Shown here: piece after piece, positions 8,728-16,808 of the stretch
Numbering within the stretch: the stretch's first letter is position 1
Layout of the letters: the number at the start of each line of letters is the position of its first letter
Translations under genes and position numbers: made by a program
Source of the DNA: Stramenopiles sp. TOSAG23-6
Taxonomy: Eukaryota; Sar
NCBI GenBank assembly: GCA_900128565.1
Contig: LT636022.1
Location: 1 to 21,870 of the forward strand
Length of the DNA: 21,870 bases
Direction: 5' to 3'
Notes under the pieces: generated by a model
Told to the model about the DNA's origin: nothing
What the model saw: only the letters and a program-made list of their open reading frames with translations
Database searches by the model: none

Positions 8728-11331
8728 ATGCCTATAGATACTCATAGAAAGGATACATCTACAGACAAACCTATGCTTTCAACACCGACTGTTGACTCCA
8801 AGACAAATTCTGTCAAGAAAGTTGAGTTTACGCTTCCAGTTGAATATAAACGTGGGATACACCCGGACACGGGAAAACGTTGCTACATATGCATTGCAGA
8901 TGGTAGCACTCATGATTCTATTAGAGCAGACGATATGCCCCAAGGGTGGTTTATCAGACAGTCTCAAGATGGTAAAGAATATTTTTATAATCCTGAGTTA
9001 AAGATTTCCCAGTTTGAAGTACCAAATCATAAAGATACTGTCCTCGCAATAGTTGCAAAAAAACGAAAAGATAACAAGGAAATAATCGATAAATTAGAAT
9101 CTGTACAAAAAATTCAAATGCAACGCAGTGCAATGGGAATGCCCCCTCAGGGTAACGATTGGAATGAAGAAAATATTGTAGAGGCAATGCAAATACAATT
9201 CGATCGAGTGGACCAAGCTACACAAAGACGCCGAGCTGGAGATGGCTTTGCATACTTAGGAATTGGTGAACTTGAATTTGAGTCACTTTGGCAATTAACA
9301 ATTTGGGCATTTAAGAGGTTTAAGCCTCAAGGAGTAGCTGTTGATGCTTCTGAATTGAATATGTTACGCACAAGTTTAATCCGTGAAATGGATACTTTAA
9401 TACAAGAATTCAATACACAAAATAAGTATTATGGAAAATCAAAATGGGAAAAAGAATGCAAACCATCTACATTAGACTGGGAAACATATCGTAAGTGGTT
9501 CATTGATGCATTACGACAACTTCGTAGTCGACGTGTTTTACGCAATCGTGTCGCAGAAATATTTAAAATGAATTATGCATCATCTCGTTTACAAGCAATT
9601 ATTCGAGGACAACGTGCAAGAAAATGTGATCCTCGAGCAATAACTATTCAACAAAAATTAAACCCTGTATTAAATCGACAGAAAGAAAGAAAACATATGG
9701 CTTTAGAGCGGAAAAAATCAGCTGCAAAACTTCAAGCAGTTTTTAGAGGTCGACAAACAAGAAAGCAAAGAATTGATTGGAGGTCTGAGGAAACAGTTTA
9801 TTTGAAGTTGTATTTCGACAAATATGATGCAGATAAAAGTGGAGAACTCGATGTGAAAGAACTAAATCTTCTTTTTAAAGATATTGGATGGATTTTCGAT
9901 ATGAGTGAAACAATTCAAATAATGAAGAATTCTGATACAAATGATAGTGGAACAATTGATTTCGGAGAGCTGCTTTTAATAGTAGAATCAAGTAAGCGTA
10001 GAAATACATCGTTAAAACTTGAAATGTTACATAAAAACATGACGGAAACAGAAAATGTGGAGAGAAGCTTAATTGTTCTTTCTACCACAGATGTAGTCCA
10101 ACCGAGTATTTCGAGTGAAAAGACTCAAAAAAGTGAAGTAGTCACAAAAGATGTTGTTATTAGTAGGAGTGAAGATGTTGTTGTTGTTAATAGGAATGAA
10201 GATGTTGTTGTTAGTAAGAGTGAGGATATTGTTGGTGTTATTAGGAGTGAAAAGATGACGAAAGCCTCATATGATGATATGTTACAACGAAAACGTGAAA
10301 GATTCAAAAAACATTTGGTAAAATCTTCTAATGAAAAGATGACGAAAGCCTCATATGATGATATGTTACAGCGAAAACGTGAAAGATTCAAAAAACATTT
10401 GGTAAAATCTTCTAATGAAAAGATGGGGCACGATAGTGAAGCAAATATTAAAGTAGAGGTAAAGCCAATAAAGATACCCCCAGTGGTATCGAGACTTTAC
10501 ACCCATACGAACGAGGGTATGTCTCCAGAGTTCTGGAAGCTTCGAATGCAAAGCATAAAGGAAAGCAATAATCGTAAGTCGAAAATGCTAAAGTATCTCA
10601 AAGAACGAAAGGAAATCAATGGTGGAAAATCAGTATATAATAGATTATATGACAAAAACGTAAGAGAAACACAAAGAATAGCTCGTGAAGAAATGCATAA
10701 TCGAAATGCTCGAAGACTTACAGCACAGAATGAAATATATTATCCTTCTTTTGGATCACCTAAAAATATTCCAAAGAATAAAAAAATGAAGCCGTGGAAA
10801 AATGCATATCCGAGAAGAAAAAAGAAGATAAAAAAGAGTCAAATGAATAAAAATGGAAAAAGAAAAGAACGTAGGACTATAATCGGCAACATTAATATTG
10901 ATAATAATGTACTTCTTCTGGATAAGCAGAAAAATGAAAAACAAAATCAAACAAAACCAGTATCAATTGATCTTGAAACAATGCTACAAAATCATTCAAT
11001 TCAACAAAAGAGAATGGTATTACATCGAAAACAAGCAAATCTTATTTTGCTTTTATCAAAAGCAATAGTGGACAGTGAACCTCAAAGCACAATCAGTCGA
11101 ATACAGAAGAAACTCCGTGCAACTAATAGATCTATCAATACTTTCCCACTCATTCCCCTTGCTTCCCCTTCATTTAAAGTAGACCCTAATCCTAATGCGA
11201 CAAGTAAACCAAAAAATAATGATTTCGATAAGCTAGGTAAAAAAGATTCAGACCTGGAAATTATATCGAATAGTAAAAAATCAGAAATTTCGTCCCTTGT
11301 TTTACCATCCATACAAAAAATACAGAAATAA
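8728..11331 (+). CDS. WW, IQ and EF-hand domain protein
   Basis: An intronless frame of 867 residues, ATG at 8728, TAA ending at 11331. Residues ~71-99 are a WW-type domain (MPQGWFIRQSQDGKEYFYNP), which binds proline-rich ligands; the second WW tryptophan is replaced by Phe (QFEVP). Two IQ motifs follow (~284-300 RLQAIIRGQRARK; ~331-348 KLQAVFRGRQTRK), the usual calmodulin-binding type. A canonical EF-hand pair has loops at 367-378 (DADKSGELDVKE) and 403-414 (DTNDSGTIDFGE). Residues ~474-507 are a degenerate EDVVV repeat, and 508-563 a perfect two-fold 28-residue repeat. The C-terminal half is very basic and probably disordered. Likely a calcium/calmodulin-responsive cytoskeletal or ciliary scaffold (inference). 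Its WW domain and the neighbouring proline-rich gene make an attractive but untested partner pair. Confidence 0.82.
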   Translation: MPIDTHRKDTSTDKPMLSTPTVDSKTNSVKKVEFTLPVEYKRGIHPDTGKRCYICIADGSTHDSIRADDMPQGWFIRQSQDGKEYFYNPELKISQFEVPNHKDTVLAIVAKKRKDNKEIIDKLESVQKIQMQRSAMGMPPQGNDWNEENIVEAMQIQFDRVDQATQRRRAGDGFAYLGIGELEFESLWQLTIWAFKRFKPQGVAVDASELNMLRTSLIREMDTLIQEFNTQNKYYGKSKWEKECKPSTLDWETYRKWFIDALRQLRSRRVLRNRVAEIFKMNYASSRLQAIIRGQRARKCDPRAITIQQKLNPVLNRQKERKHMALERKKSAAKLQAVFRGRQTRKQRIDWRSEETVYLKLYFDKYDADKSGELDVKELNLLFKDIGWIFDMSETIQIMKNSDTNDSGTIDFGELLLIVESSKRRNTSLKLEMLHKNMTETENVERSLIVLSTTDVVQPSISSEKTQKSEVVTKDVVISRSEDVVVVNRNEDVVVSKSEDIVGVIRSEKMTKASYDDMLQRKRERFKKHLVKSSNEKMTKASYDDMLQRKRERFKKHLVKSSNEKMGHDSEANIKVEVKPIKIPPVVSRLYTHTNEGMSPEFWKLRMQSIKESNNRKSKMLKYLKERKEINGGKSVYNRLYDKNVRETQRIAREEMHNRNARRLTAQNEIYYPSFGSPKNIPKNKKMKPWKNAYPRRKKKIKKSQMNKNGKRKERRTIIGNINIDNNVLLLDKQKNEKQNQTKPVSIDLETMLQNHSIQQKRMVLHRKQANLILLLSKAIVDSEPQSTISRIQKKLRATNRSINTFPLIPLASPSFKVDPNPNATSKPKNNDFDKLGKKDSDLEIISNSKKSEISSLVLPSIQKIQK
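10249..10416 (+). repeat. 84-bp in-frame tandem duplication
   Basis: Two copies, 10249-10332 and 10333-10416, differ at a single base that I can see (ttacaacg versus ttacagcg, synonymous). Each encodes EKMTKASYDDMLQRKRERFK plus eight further residues. The near-identity implies recent duplication or ongoing homogenisation. It follows a shorter degenerate repeat (about 10141-10248) encoding variants of SEDVVV. Confidence 0.95.
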
Positions 11332-11360
11332 AAAATGTATTTTGTTTTTATCAGTTTTTT

Positions 11361-12272
11361 TTATATTTTAACAATTTTTAAGTTTTTCGCTTTATAATTT
11401 CGAATTTGAGTTCCATTTTCTTTCAAAAATTCAATCATCCATTTGTTTTTGGCATGATTAAATTTCAATACATTTCCTGTAAGACCTTTGCAAGAACCAG
11501 CAACAGCAACAACACATTTCCCAGTTACAATTTCATCACCATTTTCATCGTGGTTTTGTGCTGGAATTACTACTTGACTTATAGTAAGCGATCGCCTATT
11601 CATTTCTAAAGCAATTTTATCTTCTACTGTTTGATGAAATTGTTCACTATCTTCAAGATCGAGGTAAATATCGTTTAGTTCTTTTGACTTTCTTACTTCA
11701 AGAGACATAGTCTTCAAAGCTTTCTCAAGTTTCGATGTTGCTTCACTGAGGTTTAGTATAGGTTCAGATTGACTTGGTTTTGGAGAATTTTTTTTTGATC
11801 GATTTGGTCTAGGTGGTGGCATTTTTTTCCCCAAATGAATTGCTGGTTTTGGCATTGGCGCTGACGGCAATGGAGGAGGGCATCTCCGAGTCTTCTGTAT
11901 TGGTGATGCTCGAGGAGACAAAATATTCGGTGATAATCTGCCTGACACAGGAACTGACTTCTTTATTGAACTTTGCGTCGGTGGAAATGAATGTATTTGA
12001 TTTCTTTTAGATCGAGAAAGTGGTGTTTTAATTGTATGTGGGAGAGGTGGTGGCCCTTTCTTATGTAATTTTGTTTTAGGTAGAGGTGGTGGAACGTTTT
12101 TGTTTTTAAGTGTAAACTTTCGTCCAAATGTGACGTTTGGCATGACAGACACATATCCCCCTCGTGACTTTACAGAGTTGAGTTCTGTATCCTCAACTTC
12201 CAAAAAGTTTTCGTAGTTTTCTTTGTTATGTATTGTACGATCATTTGAAGTATATGATGCATTATAATCCAT
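11361..12272 (-). CDS. proline-rich protein with C-terminal KOW/SH3-like domain
   Basis: 303 residues from ATG at 12272 (MDYNASYTSNDRTIH) to TAA at 11361. The open frame extends upstream to 12344 but has no ATG there. Four proline ligand motifs lie at ~61-65 PPPLP, 74-78 PPPLP, 132-136 PPPLP and 152-156 PPPRP, each flanked by basic residues; these suit SH3, WW or profilin binding. The last ~50 residues (GKCVVAVAGSCKGLTGNVLK, then FNHAKNKWMIEFLKENG) resemble a KOW/SH3-like barrel: a V.V..G..KGLTG turn, then a strand pattern. Its stop is 29 bases from the convergent stop of the WW/IQ/EF gene. Possibly an actin- or scaffold-linked adaptor (inference). Confidence 0.7.
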   Translation of the reverse strand: MDYNASYTSNDRTIHNKENYENFLEVEDTELNSVKSRGGYVSVMPNVTFGRKFTLKNKNVPPPLPKTKLHKKGPPPLPHTIKTPLSRSKRNQIHSFPPTQSSIKKSVPVSGRLSPNILSPRASPIQKTRRCPPPLPSAPMPKPAIHLGKKMPPPRPNRSKKNSPKPSQSEPILNLSEATSKLEKALKTMSLEVRKSKELNDIYLDLEDSEQFHQTVEDKIALEMNRRSLTISQVVIPAQNHDENGDEIVTGKCVVAVAGSCKGLTGNVLKFNHAKNKWMIEFLKENGTQIRNYKAKNLKIVKI

Positions 12273-12369
12273 ACTTAGAATACGTGGTAATAAAACTGAT
12301 TTTAGTTTGATTTCTTCTACGGTAGTTTGATAGTGGAAATTCAAAATGATGAACGGAAATTTGTAAATG

Positions 12370-12390
12370 GTACGGAATTTCGTACTTAAT
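12370..12390 (+). repeat. introner-core-like motif in a spacer
   Basis: GTACGGAATTTCGTACTTAAT matches the introner core segment from GTACG to CTAAC at 17 of 21 positions by eye. It lies about 100 bases upstream of the proline-rich gene's ATG, outside any frame I can assign, and on the strand opposite to that gene. It may be a relic, a 5'UTR remnant, or chance in AT-rich DNA. Confidence 0.35.
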
Positions 12391-12534
12391 ATTTCATTTT
12401 GACTGACTATAATTATTTAAAAAAAATAGGAAATCGAGCAGTTTTGTTCCTTTAGGTCAAAACTCTGAAAAAAGAAGATTTTTTTTTCAGAAATTCCTTT
12501 TATTTAAAATGTTATAATATTTCTATTGTATAGA

Positions 12535-13873
12535 TTAGAAACATTTAGATCTCACTATTGTTTGACCAACATCATCATATTCTTGTTTTGTAATTTTCAT
12601 ATTTTTAAATGTACTCAATGAAGCTAGCATTGAGCCTCCTATCCAAGCTCCATATTTTCTCTGTGAATCTGAAAATACTTTTGTAGGTATTTCTATACCA
12701 TTTTGGTACGAAATATCTTGTTGCAATCTATTTATATAATTGGGTAACATGGAAGAGCCTCCAGAAATTACGACTGCATCATATAAAGTATTGCGAGTAT
12801 CTTCATCACATCCTAAAATGCTATCCTGTACTAATTGTGCCACTCCAGCTTCTGAGGCAACTGTATTGTGAAAAAATATTTTTTTTTTTTTTTACCGAAA
12901 ATAAAAAAAAAATCGTTAGGTACAAAATTTGGTACAAAATATTTTTTTAAAATTAAAATTTTGAAATTGAAAACGTACATTCTCGACCTAAAATTTCTGG
13001 GTTAAAAAGCGCCTCAGTACAAGTATATCTAGAAGCAGGATCAATTTGAATGATCTCACCATCGGGTAATTCATAATCAACACCATATCCTCCATCTTTT
13101 AGCTCATTTTGCAAATGTAGAGAAACAGCACAGGTAGCTTCTTTAATTTTTTGAACAATTGACATTTGCGATCTAGAAAATTTTCGACCACGCGAAGAAA
13201 GCATTTTCTGTAAATGTTTATCAATTTCGAGGCCAGCAACTTTATTTTTTTGCGATGCATAGCGTAGACCATATCCTTCGAAGACGGGTAGGGTTGTTGT
13301 CGCACCACCGCCAGCCTCTACAGCTAACCCATTAGTTCTCCCAGTTGAAAATAGAGAAAGTACAGGCTGTGGTGCCACATAAAATCCATTCACTTTAATT
13401 TTTTCAAACATAATTCTACACATATATTCTCTATTCTTGTTATTATTTTGACAAGAATCTGTCAGTAAAACTGGAAGATTATCCACCTCAGGATCAACGT
13501 CCATTGCCTCATACAGTGCCCAATCCCATATTTGTTCAATTGATTCTCTTTTCCCCTCTTTTGAAGACATTTCTCCATTGACAATTGGATAAGTTAAAGA
13601 CATTTTGTTTCTACGGGATAAAGCTGCTTCACCAACAGCAAAACCTTTTTCACTGATTCGAGCAGATACGTCATTTATCCGTCGTTTTTTCTGTTTTCCC
13701 AAAGTTTTTTTTCTAGGTTTGTCGGAATTCGTGTCATCATTACTACCAAGACCTACTGCTGGTTGACCAACTACCGTACGGAATACTGACTGTGGTTGAT
13801 CTTCTCCCGAATAACCTACTTTAGTAGAGAAACTACCAGCATCTATAACGATGGTTTGTTTTACGCTCTTCAT
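12535..13873 (-). CDS. divergent actin-related protein with degenerate ATPase site
   Basis: Two exons, 13873-12979 and 12860-12535, giving 406 residues. The actin fold is clear: IVIDAGSFSTKVGYSGED (phosphate loop 1), LPVLLTDSC...NREYMCRIMFE, VFEGYGLRYA, YELPDGEIIQID, ALFNPEILG, SGGSSMLPNYINRL and the C-terminal KYGAWIGGSMLASLSTF...EYDDVG..IVRSKCF, which ends exactly like conventional actin. A ~30-residue basic insert (residues ~41-70, DKPRKKTLGKQKKRRIND) replaces the D-loop region and looks like a nuclear localisation signal. Against muscle actin numbering, Q137 is Arg, D154 is Glu, D157 is Gly and H161 is Thr, so hydrolysis is probably lost. It may be a nuclear or structural ARP; I cannot assign a numbered class. 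The one intron is an introner. Confidence 0.85.
12861..12978 (-). mobile_element. introner copy 4 (actin-related gene intron)
   Basis: 118-nt intron, phase 1. 5' junction AGAAT|GTACGT, 3' junction ATACAG|TTGC, a canonical GT-AG pair. The core reads TTTTGTACCAAATTTTGTACCTAAC, so the first palindrome is altered while the CTAAC is kept. There is a long T tract downstream. Confidence 0.85.
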
Positions 13874-13950
13874 TGAATTTGACTTGAAAAAAACAGTGTG
13901 AAAGATCTTGAGGTCTTGGAGAAGAGAAATTTCTTGTAACGTTTTTTTAA

Positions 13951-13963
13951 GGTACCGGGTAAC
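13951..13963 (+). promoter_or_regulatory. GGTACCGGGTAAC motif, candidate promoter element
   Basis: Lies about 80 bases upstream of the actin-related gene's ATG (13873, minus strand). It matches the 686-698 motif at 12 of 13 positions. The rest of the 13874-14075 spacer is AT-rich with a long A/T homopolymer region near 14025-14055. Confidence 0.25.
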
Positions 13964-14075
13964 TTCTTTTTATTCCGGATAATATTTATAATTATTCTGT
14001 CCCCTTAACCACTTGAACACATTTTTTTTTCAATTTTTAATTTATTATTTTTTTGAAACTTTGCTCAAAATTCCG

Positions 14076-16449
14076 TCAAAATTCCTGAAATGTAAAATAA
14101 TTGGTATGCTCTTTGAATCCATAATCAAAAGGACTATAATTGTAAAGACTTTGCATTTCATTTATGTCTATCCCACAAGTTTGCAATGACTTTTCTAGTT
14201 GCTCTATATAATGAAGGTTATCAATCCTTGTTAATTTTCGTTTCAATTTCGAATTTAATGTATCAAATTTTTTACTTTGTCTGGAGTGAAAGTTAACAGA
14301 GTCCTTGTACCATTTCTGTGTGTATGTAATATATAACATTGGCCTGATTACATTACTTTTGTTTTCACCTCCCCCATGTATTTTGGAAAAATATTATTTT
14401 TTTTCGGTAAAAATTTGTTAGGTACAAAATTTCGTATGAAAAAAAAAANGTNAAAAATTCAATTTTGAAAACGTACATGAGTTAATTTCATATCAAAAAA
14501 TATTGCGCCACCTGCATTAAGTTGAGGTGAAAGAATATATTTTGAATCTTCCCTTTTATTTCTATGTGAATTTATATGAAACCTTGTCGGGCCATGTTCT
14601 TGTTTTATATCTATAAGTGGCCAAAATGAAATTATGTATTTTGGAAAAATATTTCAAAAAAAATCGTTAGGTACAAAATTGCGTACGAAAAAAAAACGAA
14701 TTTGAAAAAAAATTAAAACATACATACCATGTGACTTTTGAGTTTTGCCATCCGAAAACAACGGCCCAGTATCAGCATAAAATGTAAACAATATATCAAA
14801 ATGAAAAATAAAATATGTATTCATATGGAAGATGAAAACATCATATATTTTCTATAGATTTTGTAATACAAAAAGGGATTGAAAGTATTCCTTTACAATA
14901 AGTAAAAAAAATGAATATTTCATACGAAAATTCATACCTAACAAAATAAATAAAGTAAAACATACATGGATTATGAAAAAATATTTCAAAAAAAATCTAA
15001 AAAAAATCGTTAGGTACAAAATTTCGTACGAAAAAAAAAAGACGAATTTGAAAAAAAATAAAACATACATGAGAATGCTGACTTTTTGTCTTTGCTAATG
15101 ATGTCACGGATGAGAGTATACCTATTTCAAAATCATCATTTCCAAGTATTGAATTTAATAAATAATTCACTACTTTATTATCAACCAGCCCCGGATCATC
15201 AAATGTATCGTGAAAAAATATTTTATTTTTATTTTTTTGTTAGGTACAAAATTTCGTACGAAAAAAAAAACATCAAAATTGAAAAAAAATAAAACATACA
15301 TGGTTTTTGTAAAGGTAGATGAACGAGATAACGACCCTCAGAGCTAATCTTTCCCCTAGGGGAATTGTACTTGTCAATTTTCGTTTTCGATTCGTCTAAA
15401 TATTTCTTGAATTCAATTTTTTGAGCTTTTTGAATGTCTCTCAATAAGGATCCATTTATCACGTTTTCTATTGCAACAACACCACATGTATCAAGTATTC
15501 GAATTGCATGCCCAAGTATACGTAATGTTTCGATACTCTCTTTGTACATCGATCGAATTGAACTTGGTATATAAACAGTTATTTTTTCTGTTGTACTACA
15601 CCAGTTTTTGAGTTTTTCGTCTATACTGTTATATTTTAAACGCCAATCAATATACTTTCCACTAAATGTCCAATCGAGAGGCTTAATAATGATACCATTG
15701 TCTTTCGCTCTTTGAATAAGTCTAGATAAATGTTGTTCACTTTGAACTTCTATAGTTCTATCAAAACCACAATTCAAGGCAAGAACTTTTTGGAATGTTG
15801 TAATTGCAGCTGAAAGAAAATAGGTTCTTTCATCCTCTTTTCCTAACCAAATGAGACGCATGTATTGTGAAAAATATTTTTCTTGTAAAATTTGTTAGGT
15901 ACAAAATTCACTACGAAAAAAAACTTCATACAAAAAAAAAAATAAAACATACATTTGCGTAATCGCAATGTCATACAAATTAGCCACATTGTATTTTTCA
16001 CGAGCAACATCAATGAATAGTTGAAGCGCAAGTTGACTCTTTTCTTTGTCAGAGTAGTGTTGATTAGATAAGTCAATTGCTTTACTTCGTAATGCTTTTG
16101 AAGTTAAACATTTGTATGGTTCCATCGCCCACGCCTTTACGACTTGACGTTGCTGTACTGTATCAGATATACCAAACTCAGATAAAGCTGCACCGGATTG
16201 AGATTCCTCCAAAATAGCAGAAAAAACTTCACCTTCAATATCTTCGTTCAATATTAATTTCGAACGCTCGGAACGCACGTTGTAATTATCAACGTCTCCA
16301 AGCAAATTATTCAACCAAACTACTATTTCAGTAGAACTCCAGCTTGACTGTGCTTTCTGATTTTTAACACATTGGGCATATAATACAACTACTAATGATA
16401 GATGAAGAGTAAATGTAAAAGACAACATGATGGAACTTGAAAAATACAC
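14076..16449 (-). CDS. secretory-pathway protein with SAM-like and phytanoyl-CoA dioxygenase-like domains, six exons
   Basis: Exons: 16449-15953, 15859-15300, 15202-15069, 14851-14724, 14633-14477 and 14375-14076, giving 591 residues with all phases consistent. An internal Met at residue 8 is an alternative start. Residues ~8-27 (MLSFTFTLHLSLVVVLYAQC) form a signal peptide. Residues ~37-108 resemble a SAM domain (WSSTEIVVWLNNLLGDVDNY ... EFGIS). A middle region (~110-390) is unrecognised. Residues ~400-540 fit the PhyH branch of Fe(II)/2-oxoglutarate oxygenases: SFWPLIDIKQEHGPTRFHIN, GGAIFFDMKLTH (candidate distal iron ligand His492), then R503 in RPMLYITY (candidate 2-oxoglutarate contact). 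The proximal HxD could be HFD at 414-416; YAD at 422-424, just before TGPLF, aligns better with the family's spacing but lacks His. So activity is uncertain. Five introns interrupt it, the densest introner cluster here. Confidence 0.75.
14376..14476 (-). mobile_element. introner copy 5 (PhyH-like gene intron 5)
   Basis: 101-nt intron, phase 0. 5' junction CTCAT|GTACGT, 3' junction ATACAT|GGGG, no AG at the end. It contains two N bases at about 14450 and 14453 in the homopolymer next to the core. Removal joins FFDMKLTH to GGGENKSN across the candidate iron ligand, in frame. Confidence 0.85.
14634..14723 (-). mobile_element. introner copy 6 (PhyH-like gene intron 4)
   Basis: 90-nt intron, phase 2. 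5' junction GGTAT|GTATGT, 3' junction ATACAT|AATT. The core has CGTACGCAATTTTGTACCTAAC. Removal joins TQKSHG to IISFWPLID in frame. Confidence 0.85.
14852..14965 (-). other. older companion intron with an inverted core motif, abutting introner copy 7
   Basis: 114-nt segment starting GTATGTTTTA and ending CTATAG|AAAATATATG. It keeps canonical GT and AG ends, and taking it out together with copy 7 keeps phase 0 into exon 4. Internally it carries GTTAGGTATGAATTTTCG followed by TATGAAA, the reverse complement of the introner core with a few changes. It may be an inverted, decayed introner or an ordinary intron that received a core. An ATACAT-like end also exists at 14815-14820, but using it breaks the frame. 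Confidence 0.55.
14966..15068 (-). mobile_element. introner copy 7 (PhyH-like gene intron 3, first half)
   Basis: 103-nt element. 5' junction CTCAT|GTATGT, phase 0; perfect core. A small internal duplication of the T-rich tail is seen (TTTTTTTTAGATTTTTTTTG). Its 3' end ATCCAT is followed at once by GTATGT of the companion intron, so there is no exon between the two. Confidence 0.8.
15203..15299 (-). mobile_element. introner copy 8 (PhyH-like gene intron 2)
   Basis: 97-nt intron, phase 1. 5' junction ACCAT|GTATGT, 3' junction ATACAT|TTGA, perfect core. There is no AG near the end. Removal joins LPLQKP to FDDPGLVDN in frame. Branch-point A about 37 bases from the 3' junction. Confidence 0.85.
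15860..15952 (-). mobile_element. introner copy 9 (PhyH-like gene intron 1)
   Basis: 93-nt intron, phase 2. 5' junction CAAAT|GTATGT, 3' junction ATACAT|GCGT. The first core palindrome is decayed (TTTCGTAGTGAA), while TTTTGTACCTAAC is intact. Removal joins YDIAITQ to MRLIWLGKE in frame. Confidence 0.85.
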
Positions 16450-16808
16450 ACTAGTACGATATTAGCTAGTACCCAATATCTGCACACAAAAAAAAAATCT
16501 AACAAGAACGACGAAATCTCCGAAAAAATGGAAAAAATGTCCGATGAGTGTTTTTTTTGCTCTCGTTAGGGTTAGGGTTGCCTTTGATGTTTTTTTAAGA
16601 AGCAAAGAAGGCCTGACAGGCTGACACAAGTGGATAATAGCGCGATAATAGCCCACAATGCATCGAATGTAGTTTTTGTTACTGGACAACAAAAATAGTG
16701 ACAGTTCATCACAAAAGAAATTTGAAAAACACGAATTTTCTGATTAAACTTAAATAGGAGATAAAACTGTTTTTTTTTTTATTTTCTTGAATAATATTAC
16801 ATTTTGCA
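16450..16808. promoter_or_regulatory. spacer: promoter of the PhyH-like gene, 3' flank of the phosphatase gene
   Basis: About 360 bases. Next to the PhyH-like start is a repeat of ctagta (ctagtacgatattagctagta, 16450-16470). A telomere-like GTTAGGGTTAGGGTT lies at 16565-16579, and a short inverted element follows near 16612-16640 (cctgacaggctgac; gcgcgataatagcg). The right part is AT-rich. A 76-codon minus frame at 16462-16692 has no recognisable features and I do not call it. Confidence 0.4.
16565..16579. repeat. telomere-like TTAGGG repeat in a promoter
   Basis: GTTAGGGTTAGGGTT, two full units plus ends. On the minus strand it reads AACCCTAACCCTAAC, similar to the telo-box found in promoters of several eukaryotes. 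It is about 115-130 bases upstream of the PhyH-like ATG. It may be a factor-binding site, an interstitial telomeric remnant, or chance. Confidence 0.5.

Noticed and set aside
12273-12344. An N-terminal extension of the proline-rich protein to 12344
   Set aside because: The frame is open but starts at TTG with no ATG before 12272; no upstream exon could be identified.
14815-14965. The companion element ending at ATACAT (14815-14820) as another ordinary introner copy
   Set aside because: Using that end with copy 7 removed leaves exon 4 out of frame unless a 7-nt exon is assumed; ending at CTATAG (14852) gives the correct phase and a canonical AG.
14852-15070. A 72-codon minus-strand frame as a small hydrophobic protein
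   Set aside because: It spans introner copy 7 and the companion intron; its content is T-rich intron sequence.
16462-16692. A 76-codon minus frame in the spacer
   Set aside because: No domain, signal or composition typical of coding; it overlaps the telomere-like repeat and the presumed promoter.
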